The notes: a model not told the origin generated them from the sequence alone. Numbered from the stretch's first letter, positions 17,776 to 25,331 are shown. The stretch is DNA of 29,844 nt from JBBIGV01 sp037447335 (GCA_037447335.1 JBBIGV010000041.1:1-29844); one strand, 5' to 3'. Translations and numbers: made by a program.

Positions 17776-19361
17776 CTGAAATCTTCCATTTTATACTGAA
17801 TGAATTTTATTCCCTGCGATTCTACTTCCTTATGACATCGCGAACAATCTAAATTCTGATGCGCGCCTACTAAGGAGAATTTTGTCTTGTTATGATCGAA
17901 CAGAACCGGATTCCAGTTTTCAAAAGTGTGGCATTTCATGCAATCAGTAACCCCCTCAACTCTGAACTGACCCTGATGAATATCGGTATGACAAACTTCG
18001 CAATTTGAATTTAATGACGCAAACATGAAAAATTTTTCTCCGCCTGTTGATTCTTTATAATGACAATCTCTGCAGTTTAATCCGGTATGCTTACCAAGTA
18101 ATTTGAAATCTGTTTGATTATGATCGAAATCTATAGTATTCCAACGCTCCGTTGAGTGACAGAATCCGCAATTGTTTTCAGGTAAATATTTTACTGTTAA
18201 TTCTTTACCATGAACATTATTGTGGCAGTAAATGCACTCAGCAGAAATATTTTCAAAAAGCCATTCGTTATTCTTTAAATGACAACTCTGGCATGCAGTT
18301 GCCAGATGCGCACCGGTTAATTTGAATTTTGATTTATTATGGCGCTCGATAGTAAATAATGAAGGCGAAAAACCGTATTCATTATGACAATCGGAACAAT
18401 CAGCGGTTTTTTCATTTACAGTGAACTGCCCTTTATGATAATCGCTATGGCAGCTCGTGCATCTTTCAAATTCTGGTTTTTCCCGAATAGAGCTTTTATG
18501 GCAGGAATTACACGATACATCAGAATGTTTCCCTACTAAAGGAAATCTTGTTTTGTTGTGATCAAATGCTGCTTGATTTATTTGTCTGAATGAAGCGGTT
18601 ACATGACAGCTCTGGCAATTCTGACCAAATCTGCCTTCGTGAACATCCCTGTGGCATGAAGAACAGGTTGAAAAAGATAATCCCTTAAACTTCTGAAATT
18701 CCTTTCCGCCCCGTTGTTCTTTGGGATGACAATTAATGCAATCAACTTTAAGATGTGCACCTGTCAGCTTAAATGCAGATTCATTATGATCGAAGCCGGG
18801 CGCAGGTCTGAATGTTACAGTATTGTGGCATGAATTGCATTCACTGCCGAGTGTCTTCTGGTGATAATCCTGATGACAGTTTACACAATTGGATGACAAT
18901 CCGAGAAAAGTTCCCTCTCTCTTTTTTAATTTACTGTCAGTTATAAATTTCTGGTTATGACAATCCCTGCAATCTGCCTTGGCATGTGAGCCGGTTAATT
19001 CAAATTTTGCCTTGTTGTGATCAAAATTATTTTGATCGAATCTGACCAGCTTAAAATTTCTTCCATGATGTTCGCTGTGACAGGACCAGCAATTTTTCCC
19101 TGCAACTTCAGCGCCCGAATGATAGCCTCTTCCCGCATTAATTAATTCTTTTATCTCTGTATGGCAATCAAGGCATTTGGAATTGGTCATCTGCTTACCG
19201 AGTACATGACATTGCGTACAATTACTCAATCCTTCAAGATGTGCATGCGCATCAGATAATTTTCCCGGTGAAATTTGTGCCCGCATATCAACATTAGTCA
19301 AAATAATAAGTAACAGCAGAAGGATAAAGGTTTGAGCGATACTATCAGGAATTAATTTCAT
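17754..19361 (-). CDS. 20-haem c-type cytochrome
   Basis: A 535-residue exported multihaem cytochrome. Residues 1-29 are a signal peptide (hydrophobic FILLLLLIILTNV, then MRAQ). I count 20 CXXCH motifs. The protein repeats a unit of the form FDHNKTKF.L.GAH...C..CH; about six copies are clear, each with two histidines outside the CXXCH that could serve as distal ligands. The C terminus ends right after the last motif (CASCHS). It resembles the 28-haem neighbour in repeat grammar but lacks its CHEH/GYVY module, so the two are paralogous rather than duplicates. The stop lies 22 bases inside the next gene. No strong ribosome site precedes the ATG at 19361. Location (periplasm or outer surface) and electron partner are inferred from context. 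Confidence 0.95.
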   Translation of the reverse strand: MKLIPDSIAQTFILLLLLIILTNVDMRAQISPGKLSDAHAHLEGLSNCTQCHVLGKQMTNSKCLDCHTEIKELINAGRGYHSGAEVAGKNCWSCHSEHHGRNFKLVRFDQNNFDHNKAKFELTGSHAKADCRDCHNQKFITDSKLKKREGTFLGLSSNCVNCHQDYHQKTLGSECNSCHNTVTFRPAPGFDHNESAFKLTGAHLKVDCINCHPKEQRGGKEFQKFKGLSFSTCSSCHRDVHEGRFGQNCQSCHVTASFRQINQAAFDHNKTRFPLVGKHSDVSCNSCHKSSIREKPEFERCTSCHSDYHKGQFTVNEKTADCSDCHNEYGFSPSLFTIERHNKSKFKLTGAHLATACQSCHLKNNEWLFENISAECIYCHNNVHGKELTVKYLPENNCGFCHSTERWNTIDFDHNQTDFKLLGKHTGLNCRDCHYKESTGGEKFFMFASLNSNCEVCHTDIHQGQFRVEGVTDCMKCHTFENWNPVLFDHNKTKFSLVGAHQNLDCSRCHKEVESQGIKFIQYKMEDFRCASCHS

Positions 19362-19435
19362 TCGGATTAAAGATCTTTAATATTCATAAGTAAGATTGAA
19401 TTCATTATTTTTTTATTCTTAATCACATTGCCCGG

Positions 19436-20770
19436 CTAATTGTGTTTCAGAATAGCGTCGCCGAATTTTTTAGTAATTCGGATACCAATCTTTTCAAGAA
19501 ACTTTGTGGGCAGCTCGCCTCCTGCAAATATATAAACGAGATCATTATCTGTTTCTATTAAATCATTACTGTCTGAAACAATTAAAATAACTTTATCATC
19601 AAGTATTTCTTTAACAGACGAATTGAGTATGATCCTTAACATACCACCCTGCTCTGCTTCAGTTAATTTTTTAAGGTTTCCGGGTTTTAATCTTGCAAAG
19701 GTTTCACCGCGGTACGAAATTGTAACATCATTATTATTAGCTGTGAGCAATAATGCAGATTCAACTGCAGAATCTCCGCCGCCAACCACGAGGATTTTTT
19801 TGTTATGAATAAGTTCAGGCTCAATAAGTCGGTAAGCAACTTTTTCTTTTTCTTCACCTGGTGCGCCAAGTTTCCTTGGGGAACCTCTTCTCCCTATCGC
19901 AAGCAGTACTGAAGCAGATGTATATTGACCTTTTGTTGTTGTGACTGTAAAGATGTCCCCATCTTTGTGGATAGATTCAACTTTTTCACTTTCATTGATT
20001 GAAATTCTGTTACGAGAGATGACATCTTTCCATAACGCAAGCAATTGAGTTTTATTTGTTTCTGATAATTTAATCTTTCCATAAAGAGGAAGGTCCATCG
20101 GAGAGGTCATTACTATTTTTGCTCTCGGAAAATTAAAAACAGTTCCTCCGAAGCTGTCTTGTTCAATTGTTAAATATTTCAATTTGTTTTTAACAGCGGT
20201 TAATGTGGCAGAAATGCCCGCTGGTCCGGCGCCAACAATTATTATATCAAAGTTTACGTGATGGTTAGGCTGCAACTTGCGGGTAAGATTTTCACAAGCC
20301 TGTTTGCCTTGTTCAACAGCGTTTTTAATCAATCCCATTCCTCCTAACTCACCTGCGATATAAAGTCCGGGTAAGCTGGACTCAAAATCGGGCGCTACAT
20401 GCGGCAGTTCAACACCCCGTTGTTCTGTGCCGATACATAAAGATATAGCCTGCACCGGGCAGGCATGAAAGCAAGCTCCATGCCCAACACAGCGCGATGC
20501 ATTAACCGTTTTTGCTTGTCCATTGACAAGACCGAGAATATCTTTTTCGGGGCAGGCTTCAATGCAGGCAGCGCTTCCGATACATCTGTCAGGATCAACA
20601 ACCGGGTGCAATGAAACCGGTTCATAGAAGCCCTGTTCTTTTGCAATCCTGATTTTGTCTGCTGTAGACTTTGTCTTTCGTGATGTTCTTTTCAGGTGAA
20701 AGATCACAGCCCCCGAAATGATCAGAATTACTATCAGGTATGCAACAATATTCTCTAATAGTACTTCCAT
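19436..20770 (-). CDS. Membrane-anchored ferredoxin / FAD-NAD(P) oxidoreductase
   Basis: A 444-residue protein. Residues 7-25 are one membrane helix. A two-cluster ferredoxin domain follows (about 56-110), then a dinucleotide-binding flavoprotein of the thioredoxin-reductase fold: FAD site GAGPAG at 180-185 and NAD(P) site GGGDSA at 330-335. The redox CXXC of thioredoxin reductase is absent, so it is more like the YpdA or ferredoxin-NADP reductase branch. Each ferredoxin motif lacks its second cysteine: C63, S66, C69, C73 and C94, H97, C100, C104. The segment LPGLYIAGELGGMG (133-146), normally the C-terminal end of such flavoproteins, lies before the FAD site, and the C terminus lacks it. Likely role: exchange of electrons between NAD(P)H and the membrane cytochrome b of this cluster. 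No ribosome site is clear at the ATG. Confidence 0.88.
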   Translation of the reverse strand: MEVLLENIVAYLIVILIISGAVIFHLKRTSRKTKSTADKIRIAKEQGFYEPVSLHPVVDPDRCIGSAACIEACPEKDILGLVNGQAKTVNASRCVGHGACFHACPVQAISLCIGTEQRGVELPHVAPDFESSLPGLYIAGELGGMGLIKNAVEQGKQACENLTRKLQPNHHVNFDIIIVGAGPAGISATLTAVKNKLKYLTIEQDSFGGTVFNFPRAKIVMTSPMDLPLYGKIKLSETNKTQLLALWKDVISRNRISINESEKVESIHKDGDIFTVTTTKGQYTSASVLLAIGRRGSPRKLGAPGEEKEKVAYRLIEPELIHNKKILVVGGGDSAVESALLLTANNNDVTISYRGETFARLKPGNLKKLTEAEQGGMLRIILNSSVKEILDDKVILIVSDSNDLIETDNDLVYIFAGGELPTKFLEKIGIRITKKFGDAILKHN

Positions 20771-20815
20771 TTTTAAAATGTATAGTTAGTGAGCCACAAT
20801 CTTTAACAACAAATT

Positions 20816-21409
20816 CTACAGTCGTTCTATCGAAGATTTCGCGAGCTGCGCTATTTCAGTACCCGGAAATCTTCTGATAAGGTCTTCCCATACTTCTCTT
20901 GCTTTCTCTTTATCACCTTTTGTTGCCAGTATAGCGCCAAGATTATAGATAGCATCAGAGTTGTTTTTATCTATTGTGAGACTTCTTCTTACAAATTCCT
21001 CTGCTTTGTCGAAATCTTTTTCACTATAATGGACGTATGCAATCGATAATAAAATATCAGGGCGACGGGAATCTTTTCGAAGTATATTGTTATAATATTC
21101 TAAAGCTTCCCTTGGCTTGTGAGCGGCAAGCAGGAAATCAGCATATTCACGTATTGCAGCAGTGTCATCCGGATTTGCATCAACTGCTTTTTTCATTTGT
21201 TCGAGAATATGTTTTGTTTGTTCACTTACATTATCTCTGCCGGGTGAAGGGGAAAACGGATTCTGAAGATCGCGGTGAATATCATCATCGGGCATCTGAC
21301 GTTTTAATTCCGTTATTTTCTTTTCTCCCTCAGGTTGTGCAAATAATATGAGGAACAATATCGCAAGTACTCCGATAGTTCCGTAAATATAAATCGGGCT
21401 TATTTTCAT
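20816..21409 (-). CDS. Membrane-anchored TPR protein, possible cytochrome-maturation helper
   Basis: A 197-residue protein with a membrane helix at about 8-24 (IYGTIGVLAILFLILFA) and a soluble part with tetratricopeptide repeats (REYADFLLAAHKPREALEYY, ILLSIAYVHYSEKDFDKAEE, AIYNLGAILATKGDKEKA). A longer frame reaches to 21460, but the ATG at 21409 has a GGAGA ribosome site that overlaps the stop of the upstream gene, so I chose it. The layout resembles the NrfG/CcmI type, which hands apocytochromes to the haem lyase. With 48 haem sites encoded downstream in the same cluster such a chaperone role is plausible but inferred; it could equally be a scaffold. Confidence 0.8.
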   Translation of the reverse strand: MKISPIYIYGTIGVLAILFLILFAQPEGEKKITELKRQMPDDDIHRDLQNPFSPSPGRDNVSEQTKHILEQMKKAVDANPDDTAAIREYADFLLAAHKPREALEYYNNILRKDSRRPDILLSIAYVHYSEKDFDKAEEFVRRSLTIDKNNSDAIYNLGAILATKGDKEKAREVWEDLIRRFPGTEIAQLAKSSIERL

Positions 21410-21419
21410 TTTGTTTCTC

Positions 21420-22295
21420 CTAAAATATCCATGTGTAACCGAATAAAATTGCAACTGCAACGTGGATTAACATAATAACAAACATTGTAATTGCAAAGGG
21501 TAAATGTGCAATGTGCCAATATTTGAACAATTTTTGCATTGTCCTCAGCATACCGATTCTCCGATTAATTATCAGCTTGCTTTTTGCTGTTTTTAAATAC
21601 TCTTTGATTTCTGAGCCAGGAAGACCCATTTTAACCAATTCGCTTTTAAGTGAACGAAGTGTTTTTCTGATATTAAAATAATCTTTTGTGAGAATGATAA
21701 AACTTTTTGCCAGGGATACATCCTTAAATTTTTTCGGGTCTGCTAAACTTTCGAGCTTCCCCGAAAAATTTTCATTAAGTTCTGAGTGGCGCTTTAATTT
21801 ATGGGAAAGGTCTTCGTTCAGTTTATTCAGATCACCCATACTCAATTCCTGTCCCTGTATAGTTCTGGGGATCTGAACAAAAATGAACCTGCCGATTATT
21901 CCGCTTAATACAACAGCCGCCATGCTCCAGAAACTTACTGCAACTATACCCCCGAATTTGAAGGAGGTGTGAAAAAGTATCAGCAGCGGTCCCAGACTGC
22001 AAAGAAATATGTGAAACTCTAGCCAGTGTTTCAGATAGCCGATATTAAAAAACTTTCTTACCCGTTTTCTGATCATATAGACAGACACGCCTGTGATCAT
22101 CATAAGAGAGCCGATAATTCCCAGCCCGTGTCCGATAAAGCCGGTAGGTTTTAGCTTTTCGTGGTCGGGGTGCTGGGGTCTGTCAACAAGTGGAGTTGTG
22201 TAATAATCAAATCCGTTTATTGCAAGCATAATAAAAGCTGAAATTCCAACAGCAAAAAATAACCCGATATAAATACGGTGAAGAGTTTTGTTCAT
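21420..22295 (-). CDS. Membrane protein with diheme b-type histidine pattern
   Basis: A 291-residue integral membrane protein with about five helices (near 9-27, 53-74, 91-112, 115-140, 262-288) and a 100-residue charged, helical loop (about 145-250). Two helices each hold a histidine pair spaced 14 residues: H95/H109 and H264/H278. This is the spacing that lets two b haems stack across a membrane, as in ferric reductase and NADPH oxidase proteins. Further histidines are at 56, 90 and 261. It has no flavin or NAD domain of its own; the ferredoxin/FAD protein two genes downstream could supply it. The ATG at 22295 has no obvious ribosome site. It is the first gene of the six-gene cluster. Family name not recognised. 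Confidence 0.8.
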   Translation of the reverse strand: MNKTLHRIYIGLFFAVGISAFIMLAINGFDYYTTPLVDRPQHPDHEKLKPTGFIGHGLGIIGSLMMITGVSVYMIRKRVRKFFNIGYLKHWLEFHIFLCSLGPLLILFHTSFKFGGIVAVSFWSMAAVVLSGIIGRFIFVQIPRTIQGQELSMGDLNKLNEDLSHKLKRHSELNENFSGKLESLADPKKFKDVSLAKSFIILTKDYFNIRKTLRSLKSELVKMGLPGSEIKEYLKTAKSKLIINRRIGMLRTMQKLFKYWHIAHLPFAITMFVIMLIHVAVAILFGYTWIF

Positions 22296-22386
22296 TAACA
22301 GTATATCAATTAAAGTTCAGCAGAAATAGTGAAGGAGGGATATGTAGTGTGACATAAAGCATAAACCGGCAATTCTTAAGTGAACT

Positions 22387-22404
22387 GCCCCGCAACAACG
22401 GGGC
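22387..22404 (-). terminator. GC-rich hairpin after the small protein gene
   Basis: A perfect six-base-pair stem, gccccg / cggggc, with a six-base loop, 6 bases past the stop at 22411. There is no T-run after it on the minus strand, so it is a weak terminator candidate or an mRNA 3'-end structure. Confidence 0.4.
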
Positions 22405-22410
22405 GATAAT

Positions 22411-22731
22411 TTATTCTTCTTTCGCAACCGGCTCAGTTGCTTCAATAAGTGTTGTATATTTTGTTGAGTTATCAACAGTCATTTCATTCAGCTTATTGAT
22501 AAGTAAGTTTATTCGTTCGTTCTGATCATCATCAAATTGTTCGTAAGCTTCTTCGGAAGAAAAAGTATAAATTTCCTGGAAGTGATTCTTTTTCCCTTTT
22601 ACCTCATAAACTGAATAACTCTCAATTTCCTGTGATTTCAGTTGAAGTTTTAGCTCTCTGATCACGGTAGAATAATCATCCAGTTTTTCAGGTTTGATTT
22701 CATATTGTATTGAGAATAAAACTTTTGCCAT
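22411..22731 (-). CDS. Small alpha/beta protein, possibly monooxygenase-like fold
   Basis: A 106-residue cytoplasmic protein. The pattern of alternating strand and helix (AKVLFSIQYEIKPEKLDDYS, then IESYSVYEVKGKKNHFQEIYTF, then SEEAYEQFDDDQNERI) resembles the dimeric ferredoxin-like fold of the antibiotic-biosynthesis-monooxygenase (ABM) group, but no active-site residue identifies it. A GTG two codons upstream (22737) is possible, but the ATG at 22731 has a well-placed GGAG and is preferred. It follows dapF by 15 bases, so it is co-transcribed. Function unknown; it may belong to stress or metabolism housekeeping. Confidence 0.65.
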   Translation of the reverse strand: MAKVLFSIQYEIKPEKLDDYSTVIRELKLQLKSQEIESYSVYEVKGKKNHFQEIYTFSSEEAYEQFDDDQNERINLLINKLNEMTVDNSTKYTTLIEATEPVAKEE

Positions 22732-22746
22732 TTGCACTCCACATAA

Positions 22747-23607
22747 TTATTTATTTATAAAAAACTCTCCGGTGTACACGAAATCTGCAGGACCGGTAAG
22801 AGAAACATCCGAAAAACTGCCCTGCATATATTTAAAATCTACTTTCAATTCATTCCCTCCTTTAGTAATCAGTAAAACAGGCGGAGAAAAATCGTAATTC
22901 AAATGAGAAACGATTGCAGCAGCCGCTGCACCTGTTCCGCAGGCGAAAGTTTCATCTTCAACACCGCGTTCATAAGTTCTGATAATAAGTTTATCATTCT
23001 TTAATTCTATAAAATTTACATTCACTCCGCCGGGCGCAAACTCCGGCAAAGAACGAATCTCTCTGCCTATACTGAATACCGGGACTTCATTAATATCTTT
23101 ATAAGATGATCTAAGGTCTTTAACATCTTTCAATAGATCGTCTGTTTTGATCACAACATGCGGTGAACCTGTCTCAGCATAAGAAGCAGTAATAAGTTGA
23201 CCGGCAGCTTTCACTTTAAAATTTAGCTTTATTTTTGATGGCTGATTTAAATTAAATTGAATCTGTCCTGCATCTGTTACAAATCCGCTGTATTCTATCC
23301 CGTTTGAAAGAAACCTTGCTTTTTCTGACTGCAAAAAACCTTTATCAAAAGCAAATTTAATTGCACAGCGGGCACCATTTCCGCATAGGCTTCCGGTTGA
23401 ACCATCAGCATTAAAGTACTCCATATTGAAATTGAAATTTCCGCCTGTAGAAATTAATATGATGCCATCTGCACCGATCCCGTAACGCCTGTTGCAGAGT
23501 TTCTTAATATCATCCTGAGAAAGAACCAAATCAGTATTAGCATCCTTATCTATAACTATAAAATCATTGCCGGCGCCAGTCATCTTTACGAAAGAAATTT
23601 TATCCAT
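22747..23607 (-). CDS. dapF: Diaminopimelate epimerase
   Basis: It interconverts LL- and meso-diaminopimelate for lysine and peptidoglycan synthesis. The 286-residue product has the two-lobed DapF layout. The N terminus reads KMTGAGNDFIVID, the first catalytic cysteine is Cys75 in CGNGARC, and the second is Cys223 in ACGTGA. NADGS (67-71) and the PGGVNVNFIE segment are also typical. Length is normal. The ribosome site is weak. It is the first gene of a two-gene unit, divergent from the arsenic genes across a 448-base spacer. Confidence 0.97.
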   Translation of the reverse strand: MDKISFVKMTGAGNDFIVIDKDANTDLVLSQDDIKKLCNRRYGIGADGIILISTGGNFNFNMEYFNADGSTGSLCGNGARCAIKFAFDKGFLQSEKARFLSNGIEYSGFVTDAGQIQFNLNQPSKIKLNFKVKAAGQLITASYAETGSPHVVIKTDDLLKDVKDLRSSYKDINEVPVFSIGREIRSLPEFAPGGVNVNFIELKNDKLIIRTYERGVEDETFACGTGAAAAAIVSHLNYDFSPPVLLITKGGNELKVDFKYMQGSFSDVSLTGPADFVYTGEFFINK

Positions 23608-24001
23608 TTCGTGTGCAATTTAATTTAATGTTAAGTCTATTTCAATAAAAATTATTATAAAAAAAGAGTTTATTTGATTGTATGAAAGTAAAGAATGAAG
23701 TGAAATTTGATAAAACATACATTGGTATAGAGAAATTTATGAATTTTCATTTTTCGGATTTCAGAATGTCAACATAGGATATCATTACTATCAGTTAAAT
23801 AAATGGCGGCTGCGGGTTAATTGGTTTTATTTTATAACATAAAATTTCTGATTGATTGATTTATTACTATAATCGATACAGGAATTGACACAGCAAGTTT
23901 GCTGTCAGAATTTAATAAATTAAAGTAAACTCCCGCGTACAATTCAACATTACCCTTCTCCAATTAATTCATGCCGATTGTCAAATTAAATAAAAATTAA
24001 T

Positions 24002-24033
24002 TTGCTGTTAACATTTAATCTATCGTATATTTA
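24002..24033 (+). promoter_or_regulatory. Candidate arsR promoter
   Basis: TTG at 24002-24004, 21 bases, then TATATTTA at 24026-24033: the same TTG / TAnnTTT arrangement as other candidates here. It gives a leader of about 15-20 bases before the ATG at 24056. The downstream half lies inside the operator. Confidence 0.5.
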
Positions 24034-24037
24034 CGAT
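24022..24037. promoter_or_regulatory. Probable ArsR operator
   Basis: A perfect inverted repeat, atcgta-tatt-tacgat, overlaps the promoter element and ends 18 bases before the arsR start. Position and symmetry fit autoregulation by an ArsR/SmtB dimer, released when arsenite binds. Confidence 0.6.
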
Positions 24038-24055
24038 GAACGATTAAGGAATTTT

Positions 24056-24373
24056 ATGGCAGTCGTAAAAACGAAAGAATTTACAAAAGAAGATATCTGG
24101 TTGGCGGATGTCGCAAAAGCGCTTTCTCATCCCGCAAGGATCAGAATACTGAAAATCCTTACGGACATGGAATCCTGTATGGTTGGAAATCTTGTTGATA
24201 AACTTCCACTTGCACAGGCTACAGTTTCGCAGCATTTGAAGGAGCTAAAGCGTGTCGGGCTTATTGAAGGAGAGATAGACGGTCCGAAAATATGTTATTG
24301 TGTAAATAATAAGAATCTTGCAAAAGCAAAAGCCGCATTGGATAAAATGTTTACTAAAATAGGTTGTTGTTGA
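24056..24373 (+). CDS. arsR: ArsR-family metalloregulator
   Basis: A 105-residue winged-helix repressor of the ArsR/SmtB family. The core runs HPARIRILKILTDMESCMVGNLVDKL, then the recognition helix QATVSQHLKELKRVGLI, then the wing GEIDGPKICYCVN. Cysteines are at 41, 80, 82, 104 and 105. The classical ELCVCD arsenic site is reduced to Cys41, but the vicinal pair at the C terminus (GCC) could complete a thiol site with it or with Cys80/82, so the sensing site may be rearranged. The frame extends upstream to a TTG at 24002, but the ATG at 24056 has an AAGGA ribosome site and leaves the promoter outside the gene. It is followed 129 bases later by arsM, which fixes the likely inducer as arsenite. 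Confidence 0.9.
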   Translation: MAVVKTKEFTKEDIWLADVAKALSHPARIRILKILTDMESCMVGNLVDKLPLAQATVSQHLKELKRVGLIEGEIDGPKICYCVNNKNLAKAKAALDKMFTKIGCC

Positions 24374-24502
24374 TCTGATTGTAAGATTATTCCGAAGGAA
24401 TGGCTTTGCCACAAAATTTCATGATTACCCGAATGGATCCCTTCGGCACAAGATTGAAAAATTCATAATTAATATTTCATAATGATAAAAAGGAGCAATA
24501 AA

Positions 24503-25315
24503 ATGGAAACATCTTACGATTTAAAACAAATCGTAAAAGAAAAGTATGGGGAAATAGCTAAAGCATCGAAAGATTCGGGTTGTTGCGGACCGGTCTCTTC
24601 ATGCTGCGGCGATTCTCAATCTGCAGAATTTACAATGATTGGTGATGATTACAAAAATATGGATGGTTACGTCTCTGATGCAGACCTTGGATTGGGTTGC
24701 GGGTTACCCACAGAGTATGCAGAAATAAAAAAAGGAGATACAGTTGTCGATCTTGGTTCCGGCGCCGGCAACGATGTTTTTATTGCAAGATCAATCGCTG
24801 GTGATAAAGGAAGAGTAATAGGTCTCGATATGACCGAAGAGATGATTGAAAAGGCAAATTCTAATAAAATAAAACTTGGCTTTGAAAACGTTGAGTTCCA
24901 TCTCGGAGATATTGAACAGATGCCTTTTGAAAATGATCTCGCAGATGTTGTAGTTAGTAATTGCGTCCTCAATCTTGTTCCTGATAAACAAAGAGCTTTT
25001 TCAGAAATTTATAGAATACTAAAGCCCGGTGCGCATTTTTGTGTTTCGGACATTGTTATTCAAGGTGAGATGACAGAAGAACTTCGCAAGTCCGCCGAAA
25101 TGTATGCCGGTTGTGTTTCCGGCGCGCTGAAGCAGGATGAATATCTTAAAATAATTGAAGAAGCAGGATTTAAAAATATCGAAATAAAAAAATCAAGAAG
25201 AATCGATTTGCCTGAAGAGCTGCTAAGTCAATATCTTTCAGAACAAGGAATAAAAGAGTATAAAGAAAACTTGGAAGGTATTTTCAGTATAACAGTTGTT
25301 GGTTATAAAAAATAA
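24503..25315 (+). CDS. arsM: Arsenite methyltransferase
   Basis: It methylates trivalent arsenic with S-adenosylmethionine. The 270-residue product has the SAM site DLGSGAGND at 83-91. Cysteines matching the arsenic-binding set of known ArsM proteins are C66 in GLGCG, C154 in SNCV and C204 in AGCVSGA; a further cysteine-rich N terminus carries CC pairs at 27-28 and 34-35. The frame opens at 24482, but the ATG at 24503 has an AAGGAG ribosome site and was chosen. It is downstream of arsR and presumably controlled by it. Mobilisation genes arsB/acr3 and arsC are not in the window. Confidence in the family is high. Confidence 0.92.
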   Translation: METSYDLKQIVKEKYGEIAKASKDSGCCGPVSSCCGDSQSAEFTMIGDDYKNMDGYVSDADLGLGCGLPTEYAEIKKGDTVVDLGSGAGNDVFIARSIAGDKGRVIGLDMTEEMIEKANSNKIKLGFENVEFHLGDIEQMPFENDLADVVVSNCVLNLVPDKQRAFSEIYRILKPGAHFCVSDIVIQGEMTEELRKSAEMYAGCVSGALKQDEYLKIIEEAGFKNIEIKKSRRIDLPEELLSQYLSEQGIKEYKENLEGIFSITVVGYKK

Positions 25316-25331
25316 TTAAACCCGTATCAAA

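Larger units (their letters stand above)
23608..24055. other. Divergent intergenic region dapF / arsR
   Basis: An AT-rich 448-base spacer between dapF and arsR with no plausible gene on either strand. It must hold the dapF promoter, which I could not pick out. At the arsR end it holds a promoter with an overlapping perfect inverted repeat. The rest shows no clear structure. Confidence 0.6.

Noticed and set aside
21410..21460. Seventeen-codon N-terminal extension of the anchored TPR protein
   Set aside because: It overlaps the upstream gene's coding end and lacks a ribosome site, while the ATG at 21409 has GGAGA and starts just before the membrane helix.
24002..24055. N-terminal extension of ArsR starting at TTG 24002
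   Set aside because: It would place the promoter and operator inside the gene; the ATG at 24056 has a good ribosome site and gives the normal family length.
24482..24502. Seven-codon extension of ArsM from ATG 24482
   Set aside because: The AAGGAG ribosome site lies between the two ATGs and serves only the one at 24503.
24373..24502. Gap between arsR and arsM as a site for another gene or riboswitch
   Set aside because: It holds only a short attcc-gaa-ggaat symmetry; no frame or larger conserved structure could be seen.
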